A stretch of DNA of 64,000 nt from Fulvivirga sp. M361 (GCF_007097395.1 NZ_VKDC01000009.1:186001-250000), one strand, 5' to 3'. Positions 25,693 through 35,640 are shown, numbered from the stretch's first letter. The notes: a model not told the origin generated them from the sequence alone. Made by a program: numbers and translations.

Positions 25693-26203
25693 TTTCTTGC
25701 TGCTTTCCTTTTGACCTTAAAATTCATGAAAAATAGTATGTTATGTAAGACTGCCTTTTACTTCGAATCAATCCTAAATACGCCCGCAGTATACGTAATA
25801 TCTTTTTTCTTTACAAGTTGATGCAAAAACCTGATTCTTCTTTGAAAAATTTTTAATTAAAACACTGTTTTTTTAAAAAAATTAAAAAAATGATGATTTC
25901 AGCGGATTCTCTCAATTTTCTAAAATTTTAATTATTCGAAAGCCGAAATTTTCATATTGTCAAATTTTCACACGTAAATTTTGGTTCTCATATAATCTGC
26001 TTAAATGCGCGGTTTGTTTCCCGGCCTTTCACAGACCTCGCCATTTTCATTTACCAAAACAGCCTGTTATCATTGTAATGCATATCGATAGCAAGTATCA
26101 GATACTTTGAACTTAGGAACTACACACCCTGTAGTACTCCGCGGATGAGTGAAGCACGCTTCATGATCACCCCTGTATTTTACATTTTATTAATCCTTAG
26201 CTT
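25693..26203. other. AT-rich divergent control region between lrp-like gene and receptor
   Basis: 511 bp, very AT-rich at 25800-25990 with runs of T and A (e.g. around 25846-25890 and 25911-25930). This fits bound Lrp-type octamers and bent DNA. A TAnnTTTG box for the receptor was not placed with confidence. Confidence 0.4.
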
Positions 26204-29149
26204 ATGAAAAAACTATTACTATTAACAGTTTTCATGTCTTTCACTCTCTTTGTTGTGGCACAAGACATAACCGTTAGCGGTAAAATTACAGACGATAACG
26301 GCAGCGCCATTCCCGGTGTGAACATAGCGATAAAAGGCACGGGAAAAGGAACGTTAACTGACCTGGATGGGAAGTATTCTGTAAAGACCACTTCTGATGC
26401 TACTATAGTTTTCTCTTTTCTTGGATACAAAACCCAGGAAATAGAGCTTGAAGGTCAGAGCACATTGAATTTAAGTATGGTTGAATCAACCCGGGAACTG
26501 AGTGAAGTAGTGATCCTGGGATCAAGGTCACAGGGCAGAACTAAACTGGAGACACCCTCTCCTGTGGACGTGATCAAGATCGATGAAATGAGTCAAAACA
26601 TGCCTCAGATGGATTTAGCTCAGATGTTAGTAGCTACAGCGCCTTCTTTTAACGCGGTGCGTTCTCAAGGTGGCGACCTGAACTCTCATGTGGATCCCCC
26701 TACCTTGCGAGGTTTGGCGCCGAATCAGATGCTGGTACTTATTAATGGCAAAAGGCGTCATACGTCAGCGTTGCTAAATGCTTCGCAAACCGGGTCTTCG
26801 GCTAACGCTGTAGATATGAGTTTTATTCCTGCCGCCGCTATTGAGAGGGTGGAAATACTGAGAGATGGAGCGGCGGCACAATATGGTTCAGACGCTATAG
26901 CCGGTGTTATGAACGTTATTCTTAAAAAAGGCTCCGGTAAGCTTACCGGTAGCCTCACTATGGGTGGGTACCCGAACTACGCACCTGATTTTGGCGATTC
27001 CGATCTTACAGAGGATGAATTATCTCTTACAAGAGAGACGGATCCTGATGGGTTTAACTACCAATTCGCGGCGAATTACGGGTTTGATTTCAAAAACGGA
27101 GGCTATCTCAGCCTGACCGGCTTATTGCGACAAGATAAACGTACAATAAGACCTACTGTACTTGCTTTGAGTCGTTCCCCGCTTTACGACAATACTTACC
27201 TCAATAATGAAAGAACGGACATCAATGGAAACCCGATCATTACTAACCCGGAATTGGTAGCTGCTTTGGCAGACGGCAATACAGCCCTGGCTTCCGAGCT
27301 AACAACGGTTGAAGGTCTGATGAATGCCAGGGGAATAGACCAACTGGATGTAGCTACTTATGCCGGTCAGCCGGCCATTAACCTGGGAGGCATGGCATTT
27401 AACCTCGGATTGCCCGTCTCTGAAGACATTGAGTTTTATGCCTACGGAGATATTGGCTATAAGCATGTTGAGGGATTTAGTTGCTTTTACAGAAGGGCAG
27501 GACAGACAGATCGCTCCAATTTTGATCTTTATCCTAATGGATTTCGTCCGCAGATCTACACAGATCAGGCTAATACCGCCTTTACTACAGGTATGTCAGG
27601 AAAGTTAGGCGACTACAACTTTGACTTCAGCAATACTTTTGGCCGCAATGCCATGCGTTTTGGTATGTTCAATACCTTCAATGCCAGCCTGGGCTCTACT
27701 TCGCCGATAGATATGGACCTGGGAAAACACTCATTTATACAAAATACGGCTAACGTGGACATCTCAAGGTATTTTGATGATGTGTTATCCGGGTTAAATG
27801 TTGCTGTAGGTACTGAAATGCGTGTTGAAAACTATTCAATAGAAGCAGGGCAGCCTGAAAGTTATGCCGCCGGAACTATAGGAATTTTCACAGCCACAGA
27901 AGATAATCAGCTGTTAATAGGTCCCGATGGGTTTCCCCTGGAAGACCTGGGGGCTAACCCGATCGTCGATGAAAACGGTAACCCTATGGTATTGGAACAT
28001 GCCGGCGTCAGCCAGACTATTGTTAAAAACTACTCGCTCAATAACCAGTGTTTCCGTGGTTTTGGTCCGGAAAATGAAAGTAATGAGTTCAGAAGTGTGA
28101 CAGCTGCCTATGTAGATGTGGAGTTAGATGTTACAGAGAAATTTTTGATTGGTGTAGCAGGCCGGGCAGAAAACTACTCTGACTTTGGAGAAGTTTTAAC
28201 CGGTAAAGTGACCAGTCGCTATTCAATTACAGATGATTTTGCAGTTCGGGGCTCATACAGTAGCGGTTTCAGAGCGCCTTCACTTCAAGAGCTGAACTAT
28301 TCTCACACGTTCACATTTTTCGTGGATCTGGTACCTTTTGATGGTACTCAATACCCAAATAACAGTACTGCTGCACGTGTAATAGGCATTGGGCCGTTGC
28401 AAGAAGAAAAGTCTACCAATATCAGCTTTGGGTTTGCGGCCAAACTATTTAAGAAACTGGACCTGACAGTTGATGCCTATAAGATTGACATCCGCGATCG
28501 CGTTTTTTCTACGTCAGAATTTGATGCTGGTGAAGCGCCTGTCCTGGAGCCGGTGATTGGAGCAGGGTTGGCCAGTTTCAGAATAAACGGTGGTGATATC
28601 AGCACACAGGGAATCGAGATAGTAGCGAATTATGGCACCCGGCTGGGGGCAGGAAACCTTGATGTGACGCTCTCAGGAATTTTCCGGGAAAATAAATTTG
28701 AAGGAGCCAATGTTCCTGATCTTAACACCAACTTAACAGACGATGAGTTAAGGGATAAATATGTTGACCGGGGTTCCATAGGACAGTTTGAAACAGGAAC
28801 GCCCAATACAAAAATGATTGCTTCGGCCACCTATACCATAGGTAAACTCTCCACCATGATACGCAGCTCTTACTTTGGCCAGGTAGTGGACCGAGATACC
28901 AGAACAAGGACGTTATTGGACGGAAGTGAAGGCTTTGCCGATCAAACTTTTGATCCCCAGAGTACCATAGACCTCGGTATTACCTACAATGTGACGCCAA
29001 ACATTAGAATCACGGTAGGTGGAAATAACATTTTCAACAAGTACCCGGACATACGTCGTTTCGAAAGAAGGACTTTCTATCTCTATTCCAACTATCAGCA
29101 GGGTTCGGCAGGTGCTTACTACTTCGGTAGAGTAGGGTTTACATTTTAA
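26204..29149 (+). CDS. TonB-dependent receptor of the second receptor locus
   Basis: 981 residues. Signal peptide 1-20; carboxypeptidase-like regulatory domain ~22-105 (ITVSGKITDDNGSAIPGVNI, GKYSVKTTSDATIVF); plug ~115-235 with LRGLAPNQMLVLINGKRRHT and VEILRDGAAAQYGSDAIAGV; long barrel to the terminal VGFTF. Cys is present twice in the barrel's extracellular part (near 425 and 620). It starts a plus-strand row with a CHRD-like lipoprotein (17 bp later), an exported aminotransferase and a permease, divergent from an Lrp regulator. Ligand unknown; an amino acid, peptide or derivative is inferred from neighbours. Confidence 0.92.
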   Translation: MKKLLLLTVFMSFTLFVVAQDITVSGKITDDNGSAIPGVNIAIKGTGKGTLTDLDGKYSVKTTSDATIVFSFLGYKTQEIELEGQSTLNLSMVESTRELSEVVILGSRSQGRTKLETPSPVDVIKIDEMSQNMPQMDLAQMLVATAPSFNAVRSQGGDLNSHVDPPTLRGLAPNQMLVLINGKRRHTSALLNASQTGSSANAVDMSFIPAAAIERVEILRDGAAAQYGSDAIAGVMNVILKKGSGKLTGSLTMGGYPNYAPDFGDSDLTEDELSLTRETDPDGFNYQFAANYGFDFKNGGYLSLTGLLRQDKRTIRPTVLALSRSPLYDNTYLNNERTDINGNPIITNPELVAALADGNTALASELTTVEGLMNARGIDQLDVATYAGQPAINLGGMAFNLGLPVSEDIEFYAYGDIGYKHVEGFSCFYRRAGQTDRSNFDLYPNGFRPQIYTDQANTAFTTGMSGKLGDYNFDFSNTFGRNAMRFGMFNTFNASLGSTSPIDMDLGKHSFIQNTANVDISRYFDDVLSGLNVAVGTEMRVENYSIEAGQPESYAAGTIGIFTATEDNQLLIGPDGFPLEDLGANPIVDENGNPMVLEHAGVSQTIVKNYSLNNQCFRGFGPENESNEFRSVTAAYVDVELDVTEKFLIGVAGRAENYSDFGEVLTGKVTSRYSITDDFAVRGSYSSGFRAPSLQELNYSHTFTFFVDLVPFDGTQYPNNSTAARVIGIGPLQEEKSTNISFGFAAKLFKKLDLTVDAYKIDIRDRVFSTSEFDAGEAPVLEPVIGAGLASFRINGGDISTQGIEIVANYGTRLGAGNLDVTLSGIFRENKFEGANVPDLNTNLTDDELRDKYVDRGSIGQFETGTPNTKMIASATYTIGKLSTMIRSSYFGQVVDRDTRTRTLLDGSEGFADQTFDPQSTIDLGITYNVTPNIRITVGGNNIFNKYPDIRRFERRTFYLYSNYQQGSAGAYYFGRVGFTF

Positions 29150-29166
29150 TTGCAAAAGAAAAGAAG

Positions 29167-29667
29167 ATGAAAAAATATTTACGGAATATACTCATACTAA
29201 TTGCGTTGGTGACTGCCGTTTCATGTGAGCAGGAGACGTTAGACCCCATTACTACAGCAGCTCCCGGGGGCGGTACATTGTCAAATTACGTGGCTTACTC
29301 TGTTGACTCAATTACCGGCCAACAAACCAACGTCCATGGACGTGTGGTATTTTGGAAGGACAATCTGAGCAGGACCCTGGTCCAGGTGTCACTTTATAAT
29401 ACCGTCGCAGATACCTTTCACCCGGCCTTTTTTGTAGAAGGGGCCATAGGAAGTGGTGCCGGTATGCTTACTGAACTTCATATGATAGATGGAAACAAAG
29501 GTGAACTGGGAACGAATAAATTCTTTGTGATCACCGATACCGAATACTTCGATACTATCACTGAAAAGGACATGCACATCGCTATTTATCTCAGCGCTTC
29601 TGATAATACCATAGTATCAGCGGGTAACCTAGGAGCTAATGCAAGTCCTGTGGACCAATCCAATTAA
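29167..29667 (+). CDS. CHRD-like lipoprotein
   Basis: 166 residues with a lipoprotein signal ending in VSC (Cys20). The mature domain (HGRVVFWKDNLSRTLVQVSL, HPAFFVEGAIGSG, EKDMHIAIYLSASDN) has the two-part layout of a CHRD domain, a beta-sandwich found in secreted bacterial proteins and chordin; the match is by eye and tentative. It starts 17 bp after the receptor and its stop lies 20 bp before the aminotransferase ATG, so it belongs to the same transcript. Its role is unknown. Confidence 0.55.
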   Translation: MKKYLRNILILIALVTAVSCEQETLDPITTAAPGGGTLSNYVAYSVDSITGQQTNVHGRVVFWKDNLSRTLVQVSLYNTVADTFHPAFFVEGAIGSGAGMLTELHMIDGNKGELGTNKFFVITDTEYFDTITEKDMHIAIYLSASDNTIVSAGNLGANASPVDQSN

Positions 29668-29686
29668 CCTACATAAACAAAACGAG

Positions 29687-30880
29687 ATGATGAACAATAC
29701 AATAAACAGAAGAAACTGGTTGAAAGCCGGTCTTATGACCGTCGGAGGAATAACAGTGGCACCTCATATGAGTCTTGGCGAGATGGCGAGGGCTCCCTTA
29801 AAAAGAGATGCCGAGGGCAATTTTTTATATAGCCCGTTTTTTAAAGAATACATTCATAACCCATTTCCTGAGCCTAAAAAGATCCTGGCCCGGCTGAATG
29901 CAAATGAGAACCCTTATGGCCCATCGCCCAAAGCGCTTACCGCCTTGAAAGACGTGGCCCACAAAGGGAACCGTTATGCCTGGCGAGAACTTTTCGACCT
30001 TATGGAAAAAATTGCCACTAAGGAAGGGGTGAGTGCTGAGAATATCATGATGGGGCCTGGCTCTTCTGATCTATTGGAGAAAACAGGCATGGTACTGTTC
30101 CTTGAAGGGGGTAACGTGGTTTCTGCTGACCCATCGTATATGTCACTGGTGAGAGTGGCAGAAGCTACCGGTGCGTCCTGGAAAGGCGTCCCATTAAAAT
30201 CGGATTGGTCACATGACTTAAATGCCATGGAAAAAGCCATTGATTCCGACACTAAGCTGGTTTACATATGTAACCCTAACAATCCTACCGGCAGCATGAC
30301 AGCCCATTCCGAGTTAGTAGATTTTTGTTCCAGAGTAGCAGACAAAGTGCCTGTATTTGTGGACGAGGCCTACCTGGACTTTCTGGAAGATGCTGACAAG
30401 AAAAGTATGGTATCTCTTATCAATAAGGGTAAAGACGTGATCATAGCCCGAACCTTTTCCAAGATCTATGGCATGGCAGGTTTGCGCGTAGGGTACGTGG
30501 TGGCCCAGCCTGAAACATTAAAAAAGATACAAAAAATCACCCGGGGAGGTATGGGCATAGCTTACCCGTCCATCTTTGCCGCTTCCGCCAGCATGGATGA
30601 TGCTGAATTTCAGGTTAAATCCAGAAAGCTGAATGCTGAATGCCGCGAATATGTCTATGAAAACCTGGAGAAGATGGGATATGAGTATGTACCTTCTTCT
30701 ACCAGCTTCATTATCTTTCCCATAGAGATGGAAGGCAAAGCATTTTTAGAGAAAATGCAAGCCCAGCAAGTAGGAGTACGGGCTTTTGAGATCAATGGTG
30801 GCGACTGGTGCCGTGTAAGTATGGGTACCATGGATGAAATGAAGCTATTCATAAAAGCATTTGACAAAGTCGTAGGTTGA
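29687..30880 (+). CDS. Exported HisC-like PLP aminotransferase (Tat signal)
   Basis: 397 residues from ATG 29687. The N terminus NRRNWLKAGLMTVGG carries twin arginines (8-9) and a moderately hydrophobic stretch with a following polar site, i.e. a Tat signal. The rest is a fold-type I class I/II aminotransferase like HisC: ANENPYGPS (72-80), CNPNNPTG (195-202), VDEAYLDF (Asp226), FSKIYGMAGLRVG with the Schiff-base Lys259. Cytosolic HisC is ~350 residues; here the extra length is the leader. PLP enzymes folded with cofactor fit export by Tat. The substrate is unknown; neither his genes nor a dehydratase adjoin. Confidence 0.85.
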   Translation: MMNNTINRRNWLKAGLMTVGGITVAPHMSLGEMARAPLKRDAEGNFLYSPFFKEYIHNPFPEPKKILARLNANENPYGPSPKALTALKDVAHKGNRYAWRELFDLMEKIATKEGVSAENIMMGPGSSDLLEKTGMVLFLEGGNVVSADPSYMSLVRVAEATGASWKGVPLKSDWSHDLNAMEKAIDSDTKLVYICNPNNPTGSMTAHSELVDFCSRVADKVPVFVDEAYLDFLEDADKKSMVSLINKGKDVIIARTFSKIYGMAGLRVGYVVAQPETLKKIQKITRGGMGIAYPSIFAASASMDDAEFQVKSRKLNAECREYVYENLEKMGYEYVPSSTSFIIFPIEMEGKAFLEKMQAQQVGVRAFEINGGDWCRVSMGTMDEMKLFIKAFDKVVG

Positions 30881-30890
30881 TTGTCAGCGA

Positions 30891-30938
30891 GGCACTGGAA
30901 GTTGGGAGGGACTTATCCCTCACCAACTTCCGTGTGCC
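30891..30938 (+). other. Strong long hairpin between aminotransferase and permease genes
   Basis: Nested stems: GGCAC...GTGCC (30891-30895/30934-30938), GGAAGTTGG/CCAACTTCC (30897-30905/30923-30931) and GAGGGA/TCCCTC (30906-30911/30916-30921) with a CTTA loop. No T-run follows, so it could be an attenuator, an mRNA processing or stabilising element, or a repetitive extragenic palindrome rather than a simple terminator. Confidence 0.6.
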
Positions 30939-31034
30939 AAGCAATCCGGACCTACTATCACATGATAAGCTCATCGCTTAACAAACCACTTTACTGTATC
31001 AATTACATTATACAATACTATCACTTAGCAGAAC

Positions 31035-32192
31035 ATGAATGAGGCGTTGCAAAAAACTTTAGGACTTTTATTGCTCATACTGTTGGGTTTGGTCCTTCAA
31101 AAAAAGATCACTGCCCGGGAGCATCTAAAAGGAATAAAAGTGCTTATACTGAGTGTGGCCCTTCCTGCCACCATTTTTGTGGCTTTATTGAAAATAGAGC
31201 TCGACAGAACAATGATGCTCCTGCCTTTATTGGCGTTGTCCTTTAACTTTTTAATGTTACTGGCTTCACGGTATGTACTGGGTCTTTTTGGAGTGGAGAA
31301 AGGATCTTCCAATTTGCGTACGTTAATGATGTTATTGCCCTCTTTAGCACCCGGCCTCTCCTGTTTTCCTTTTTTAATTGAATACCTGGGGGATAATGCA
31401 TTGGCCATGGCAGCCCTGGCAGATGTTGGGAACAAAGTTTTCGTATTGATCTTACTATACATTCTGGCGATGCATTGGTATCATTTGTACGCAGTTGATA
31501 ATGTGCCCAGGTCCAATAAGAATAAGCTGAAAGGGTTATTGATCGCCATGTTTAACGAGCCTATCAATATGGTCATTATCATAGCCATGGTGTTATTGGG
31601 TTTTGGGATCAACCTGAGTACTTTCCCCGCTTTTCTTGAGAATACCATTTTAAGAATGAGTGTGATGATGACGCCGCTGGTGCTGTTGTTCATCGGTTTG
31701 GCTGTCAGAGTCAAATGGCATGAACTGAAGTTGATCTTTTTTTTATTGACATGGCGTGCCGGGATCACTTTCTGTCTGAGTGCGCTGTTTATCTATAGTA
31801 TGCCCGAACTAAGTGCTTCTATGGCCTTGCTGGCAGTGGTTTTCCCGCAAAGCTCTTGCAGTTTTTGGCCTTTTGCCCATATGAGTACCGTAAATACTAT
31901 GGAAGAGACTAACAGGCCCAAAAGCCCCACTTTTAACATTAATTTTGCGCTTTCAATACTCGCATGCTCGCTTCCCTTTTCTACCACGCTAATATTGGGA
32001 GTATTCTCCTTTACCGAATTTTTTATGCACCCATTACATTTGGTAATAATAGGAATGGTATTGACGCTTGTTTCCTGCATCCCGTTCCTTTTGAAAAAGC
32101 TTAAGGCTACGAGGTCAGGTAAACCCGGTCTGGGTGATTTGACGGTGTTATCCGGGTTTACGGAAGAAATTGAACCGGAAAGAGCTTCTTAG
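31035..32192 (+). CDS. AEC-type permease (auxin efflux carrier family)
   Basis: 385 residues with about ten membrane helices in the two-half layout of the AEC/auxin efflux carrier family; the first helix opens with LGLLLLILLGLVLQKK and a mid-loop holds NEPINMVIIIAM. The C-terminal ~40 residues are polar. AEC permeases export organic anions, amino acids or malonate-like acids. It follows the aminotransferase after 154 bp with a strong hairpin in between, and is probably the exporter or importer for the product of that locus; direction is not readable from sequence. Confidence 0.75.
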   Translation: MNEALQKTLGLLLLILLGLVLQKKITAREHLKGIKVLILSVALPATIFVALLKIELDRTMMLLPLLALSFNFLMLLASRYVLGLFGVEKGSSNLRTLMMLLPSLAPGLSCFPFLIEYLGDNALAMAALADVGNKVFVLILLYILAMHWYHLYAVDNVPRSNKNKLKGLLIAMFNEPINMVIIIAMVLLGFGINLSTFPAFLENTILRMSVMMTPLVLLFIGLAVRVKWHELKLIFFLLTWRAGITFCLSALFIYSMPELSASMALLAVVFPQSSCSFWPFAHMSTVNTMEETNRPKSPTFNINFALSILACSLPFSTTLILGVFSFTEFFMHPLHLVIIGMVLTLVSCIPFLLKKLKATRSGKPGLGDLTVLSGFTEEIEPERAS

Positions 32193-32202
32193 CCTTATTC
32201 TT

Positions 32203-34011
32203 TTAGCTAGGTACGTTATCAGCATTAATATTAATACCCATTTTCTGCATCAGCTTACTGGCATTGAAGCTATGGCATACGCCTTTGGAAAGTTTATAGT
32301 CGAATAAGATCTCGTCATCCTTTACCATACTGTTAAAGCTGTAGTTTTTCACAGAGGTAAGTTTGTGTTCCAATTGTCCGAGCTCCAGGTCATGCGTAGA
32401 AATGAGCCCAAAGGATTCCGTCCCGGAAAGTTGTTTGATCAACGACGCTGAGCCAAGATGGCGATCTTTTGAATTGGTCCCCTTCAGTATTTCGTCAAGC
32501 ATGAACAATACAGGTATGTCCTGGTCTTTGATGAGCTGAAGTAATTGCTTAATTCTTTTCAATTCTGCGTAGAAAGATGATACATGTTCTTCGAGGTTGT
32601 CCTGCGTGCGCATGCTGGTAAATACCTGCATACGTGATAAGCTCATCTCTTTTACACACACAGGTGCTCCGCACAGTGCTAAAACCACATTAATACCTAA
32701 AGTTCTTTGAAAAGTACTTTTACCGGACATGTTTGAGCCGGTAATGACCGCGATACTTCCCCGGCCTGATATTTCAAAATCATTTGTCACTCTTTCAGAG
32801 CTATGAATTAGAGGGTGACCCATATTTTTCACATTGATCTGATATGTACCGGGCAATATTTCAGGGAAAACGTAAGCTTTATTCGCATATCCCAAACCGG
32901 CCAGGCTATTCAGTGCCTCAAAAGTGCCAATGTGATCAAACCAAATACTAACGTCATGTTCGTTTTTCTTTTTCCAGCGTTCCGTAGCCCTTACCAGATG
33001 AATGTCGATCAGAAAGATCAGGTCGAATAGAATATAAAACATATTGGCCCTGGAATTTAGAAAATCAAGCACTTTCTGAAGCTTCAATATGGAAACAGAG
33101 GCTTTAAAGTTTTCATGACAAAAAGATGACTGGAGGCCTTTCAAATAAATGTCATGAAAGCGGACCTCTTCAATTTTTTTAATAAGTCTGCTATATGATT
33201 TTAGCAGACCTACATTCGAAGAGGTGTCATCTGTAATCTGCTGAATGTGTGGCAGTACTTTTTTCAATAACAACCCATTGAGTACCAGAAATGCCAATAC
33301 ATAATAGATGCTGAGTCCGATAGCAATATTCAATGTAATGAGCAATACCACGGCCAGCGGCATGAGGTAGGAAGCCACGGCATACCATTTATCACCTTTT
33401 AAAACAGAAGGTGCAGCTATCCATTTTTCCAATCTGTCAATGTCTCTTTTTTGATCTCTGTCATGAAGCCCTAATGCCTGGAATTCCTGCCTCCACTCCA
33501 TTAAAGGGACTAACTCCTTAACAGCCGTCTGGCGCTCCAGAATAGCCTGGTTGTTTGCTGAGGTCTTAAGCCATTCGGCCAATTTCAATTTTCCCGAAGG
33601 AGTAGAAGAGCGATTTAATAATTTGAACAAGGAGTTTGGCCCGAAAATGTCGAGGTCACCTATGTATGGATGTGTTAAGTCCACGTGCTCTTCACCGCCG
33701 TCAAAGCCAGAAAGATCTCCTTTAAGCCTTGACACCTCAGCGTTGTTAATTTCCACCAGAAATTTGAATTGGTCCCTTTCAAATTTTATACGATTATGGT
33801 AATTGATCAGGGCACCAAATAGCACCGGAAAGATAAGTACACTGACACCCAATCCATAACCTATCCCTGAATTGGCAAACAGAACGGCAACCACCAGAAA
33901 AACTATAAACAGGACAATCCTGATAATAGCAATCCGGTTATAACCAGCACGATATATGAGATATTTTTTTTGAAGATCGGCGGCCCTTTCTTCAAAGCCC
34001 GTTTCATCCAT
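32203..34011 (-). CDS. Membrane-associated MutS-like ATPase
   Basis: 602 residues. Two hydrophobic pairs (~30-70 and ~205-245) place it in the membrane, which is not normal for MutS. The C-terminal MutS ATPase domain is intact: Walker A TGSNMSGKST (~424-433), the FTSMRTQDN motif, Walker B MLDEILKGTNS (~504-514) and ISTHDLEL. It lacks the mismatch-recognition N-terminal domain. This fits the MutS-related membrane group common in Bacteroidota; a role in repair is not shown. It is divergent from an M20 peptidase gene with a 43-bp spacer. Confidence 0.85.
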   Translation of the reverse strand: MDETGFEERAADLQKKYLIYRAGYNRIAIIRIVLFIVFLVVAVLFANSGIGYGLGVSVLIFPVLFGALINYHNRIKFERDQFKFLVEINNAEVSRLKGDLSGFDGGEEHVDLTHPYIGDLDIFGPNSLFKLLNRSSTPSGKLKLAEWLKTSANNQAILERQTAVKELVPLMEWRQEFQALGLHDRDQKRDIDRLEKWIAAPSVLKGDKWYAVASYLMPLAVVLLITLNIAIGLSIYYVLAFLVLNGLLLKKVLPHIQQITDDTSSNVGLLKSYSRLIKKIEEVRFHDIYLKGLQSSFCHENFKASVSILKLQKVLDFLNSRANMFYILFDLIFLIDIHLVRATERWKKKNEHDVSIWFDHIGTFEALNSLAGLGYANKAYVFPEILPGTYQINVKNMGHPLIHSSERVTNDFEISGRGSIAVITGSNMSGKSTFQRTLGINVVLALCGAPVCVKEMSLSRMQVFTSMRTQDNLEEHVSSFYAELKRIKQLLQLIKDQDIPVLFMLDEILKGTNSKDRHLGSASLIKQLSGTESFGLISTHDLELGQLEHKLTSVKNYSFNSMVKDDEILFDYKLSKGVCHSFNASKLMQKMGININADNVPS

Positions 34012-34054
34012 TTTTTGTTCTTTTAGTCACTGGCAATATTAGTATATTACAAGT

Positions 34055-35563
34055 ATGAAAACTTACATTTTACTTTGTTTTACCCTGGTCAGCAGTTCAA
34101 TTTTCGCACAACCTAATGCTAAAAAGCTGACCGAGTGGAGTGCCGGGGCCACATTAAGTGGTATGAATGAATTGAAAGAATATCTGAGTATTCCTAACAA
34201 TGGATTATATGCTGATCATGTAGAAGACAATATGGTATGGACAGAAGAAGCATTTGCACGCCGTGGATTTGAAACTAATAGGATACCTACTGAAGGAATG
34301 CCTTTGTTACTGGCATCGTCGATGGTCAGGAAGGCTGAAAAAACCGTATTAATCTATCTCCAGGTGGATGGTCAACCCGTGGATAGCTCTAAATGGCAGC
34401 AGGAAAGCCCCTATATACCTGTTTTAAAAGAACGAGTTGGGGATGAGTGGAAGACCATTGAATGGCCGAATACTTCAAATGAAATTAAAAATGATTCAAG
34501 GATTTTTGCCCGTTCTGCTTCCGATGCCAAAGGTCCGGTGATCATGTTCCTTAAAGCGCTGGACATAGCTCGCGAACAAAAGTTATCACCAAACTATAAC
34601 ATCAAGGTGATCATGGATTTTGAGGAAGAACTGGGCTCTCCAAACCTTCCTGCAGCCGTAGAGAAAAACAAAAACCTTCTTCAGGCAGATATGCTCATTA
34701 TTTTTGATGGGCCTATGCACGTTTCAAATAAACCCACCTTAACATTCGGGGCAAGAGGTATTGCCACTATTACGTTGACAACGTTTGGGCCACGCGTACC
34801 GCAGCACAGCGGACACTATGGCAATTACGCGCCTAACCCTGCTCTCAGAATGGTACAGCTGCTAGCTTCGATGAAAGATGACGGCGGAAGAGTGGTCATT
34901 CCGGGGTATTACGATGACATCGTTTTAGACCCCGCTACATTGGATATATTAAGGCAGGTGCCGGACGATGAAGCACTGATCAAAAAGAAAATTGGGATTG
35001 CAGAGACAGATGCCATTGCTTCAACCTACCAGGAATCCATTCAATATCCATCGCTAAATATCCGCGGGATGAACGCCGCCTGGGTGGGAGATGAAGTACG
35101 TACTATTATTCCTGATAAGGCAATAGCAGAAATTGATGTTCGGTTGGTGCCCGAGAGTGACCCTGAAAGGCTCGTTAAACTGATCAAAGATCACATAGCC
35201 GCTAAAGGTTACCATTTTGTAGAAGGTACCCCCACTGAAGCAGAACGAACAAAGTATCCAAAACTGATTTCATTTGAATCGGAAATATCCTACCAGGCGT
35301 TCAGAACTTCTTATACTTCCGGGGTGGGTGTATGGCTAAACAGTGCTTTGGAGCGTGCTTTTGGAAAACAACCTATTAAAATTCGCATAGCCGGAGGTTC
35401 CATTCCTATTTCCCCTTTTGTAACTACACTGGGTATACCTGCTGTATCAGTACCCACTGTCAATCCTGATAATAACCAACATAGTCCTAATGAAAATATT
35501 CGGATTGGCAATTTGAGAGATGGTATTAAAACCTATCTCTCTGTCCTGACAGAAAAGCTCTAA
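34055..35563 (+). CDS. M20-type metallohydrolase with Gln in place of the metal His
   Basis: 502 residues with a signal peptide (1-18, ending in IFA), so periplasmic or lipid-free secreted. M20 dinuclear zinc features are recognisable: SASDAKGP (Asp157), EEELGSP (Glu191), FDGPMHV (Asp ~232) and QHSPNENI near the C terminus. The first motif, usually HxD, reads LQVDGQPVD: Gln103 replaces the metal-binding His. I recall this Q in related Bacteroidota sequences, so it may define a subgroup with altered metal use rather than a dead enzyme. No obvious operon partner. Confidence 0.85.
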   Translation: MKTYILLCFTLVSSSIFAQPNAKKLTEWSAGATLSGMNELKEYLSIPNNGLYADHVEDNMVWTEEAFARRGFETNRIPTEGMPLLLASSMVRKAEKTVLIYLQVDGQPVDSSKWQQESPYIPVLKERVGDEWKTIEWPNTSNEIKNDSRIFARSASDAKGPVIMFLKALDIAREQKLSPNYNIKVIMDFEEELGSPNLPAAVEKNKNLLQADMLIIFDGPMHVSNKPTLTFGARGIATITLTTFGPRVPQHSGHYGNYAPNPALRMVQLLASMKDDGGRVVIPGYYDDIVLDPATLDILRQVPDDEALIKKKIGIAETDAIASTYQESIQYPSLNIRGMNAAWVGDEVRTIIPDKAIAEIDVRLVPESDPERLVKLIKDHIAAKGYHFVEGTPTEAERTKYPKLISFESEISYQAFRTSYTSGVGVWLNSALERAFGKQPIKIRIAGGSIPISPFVTTLGIPAVSVPTVNPDNNQHSPNENIRIGNLRDGIKTYLSVLTEKL

Positions 35564-35615
35564 ATTTTAGTAAAAAGAGAGATGTGGAGTTTGTTGATCT
35601 GATATAAAAATAGTA

Positions 35616-35640
35616 ATTTGTCTTAAAATTTACGACAAAT
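35616..35640 (+). promoter_or_regulatory. Candidate Xre operator overlapping the antitoxin start
   Basis: Inverted repeat ATTTGTC (35616-35622) and GACAAAT (35634-35640), 11 bases apart. The right arm runs into the ATG at 35639. Placement over promoter and start codon is what autorepression by the Xre-type antitoxin needs. Confidence 0.55.
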
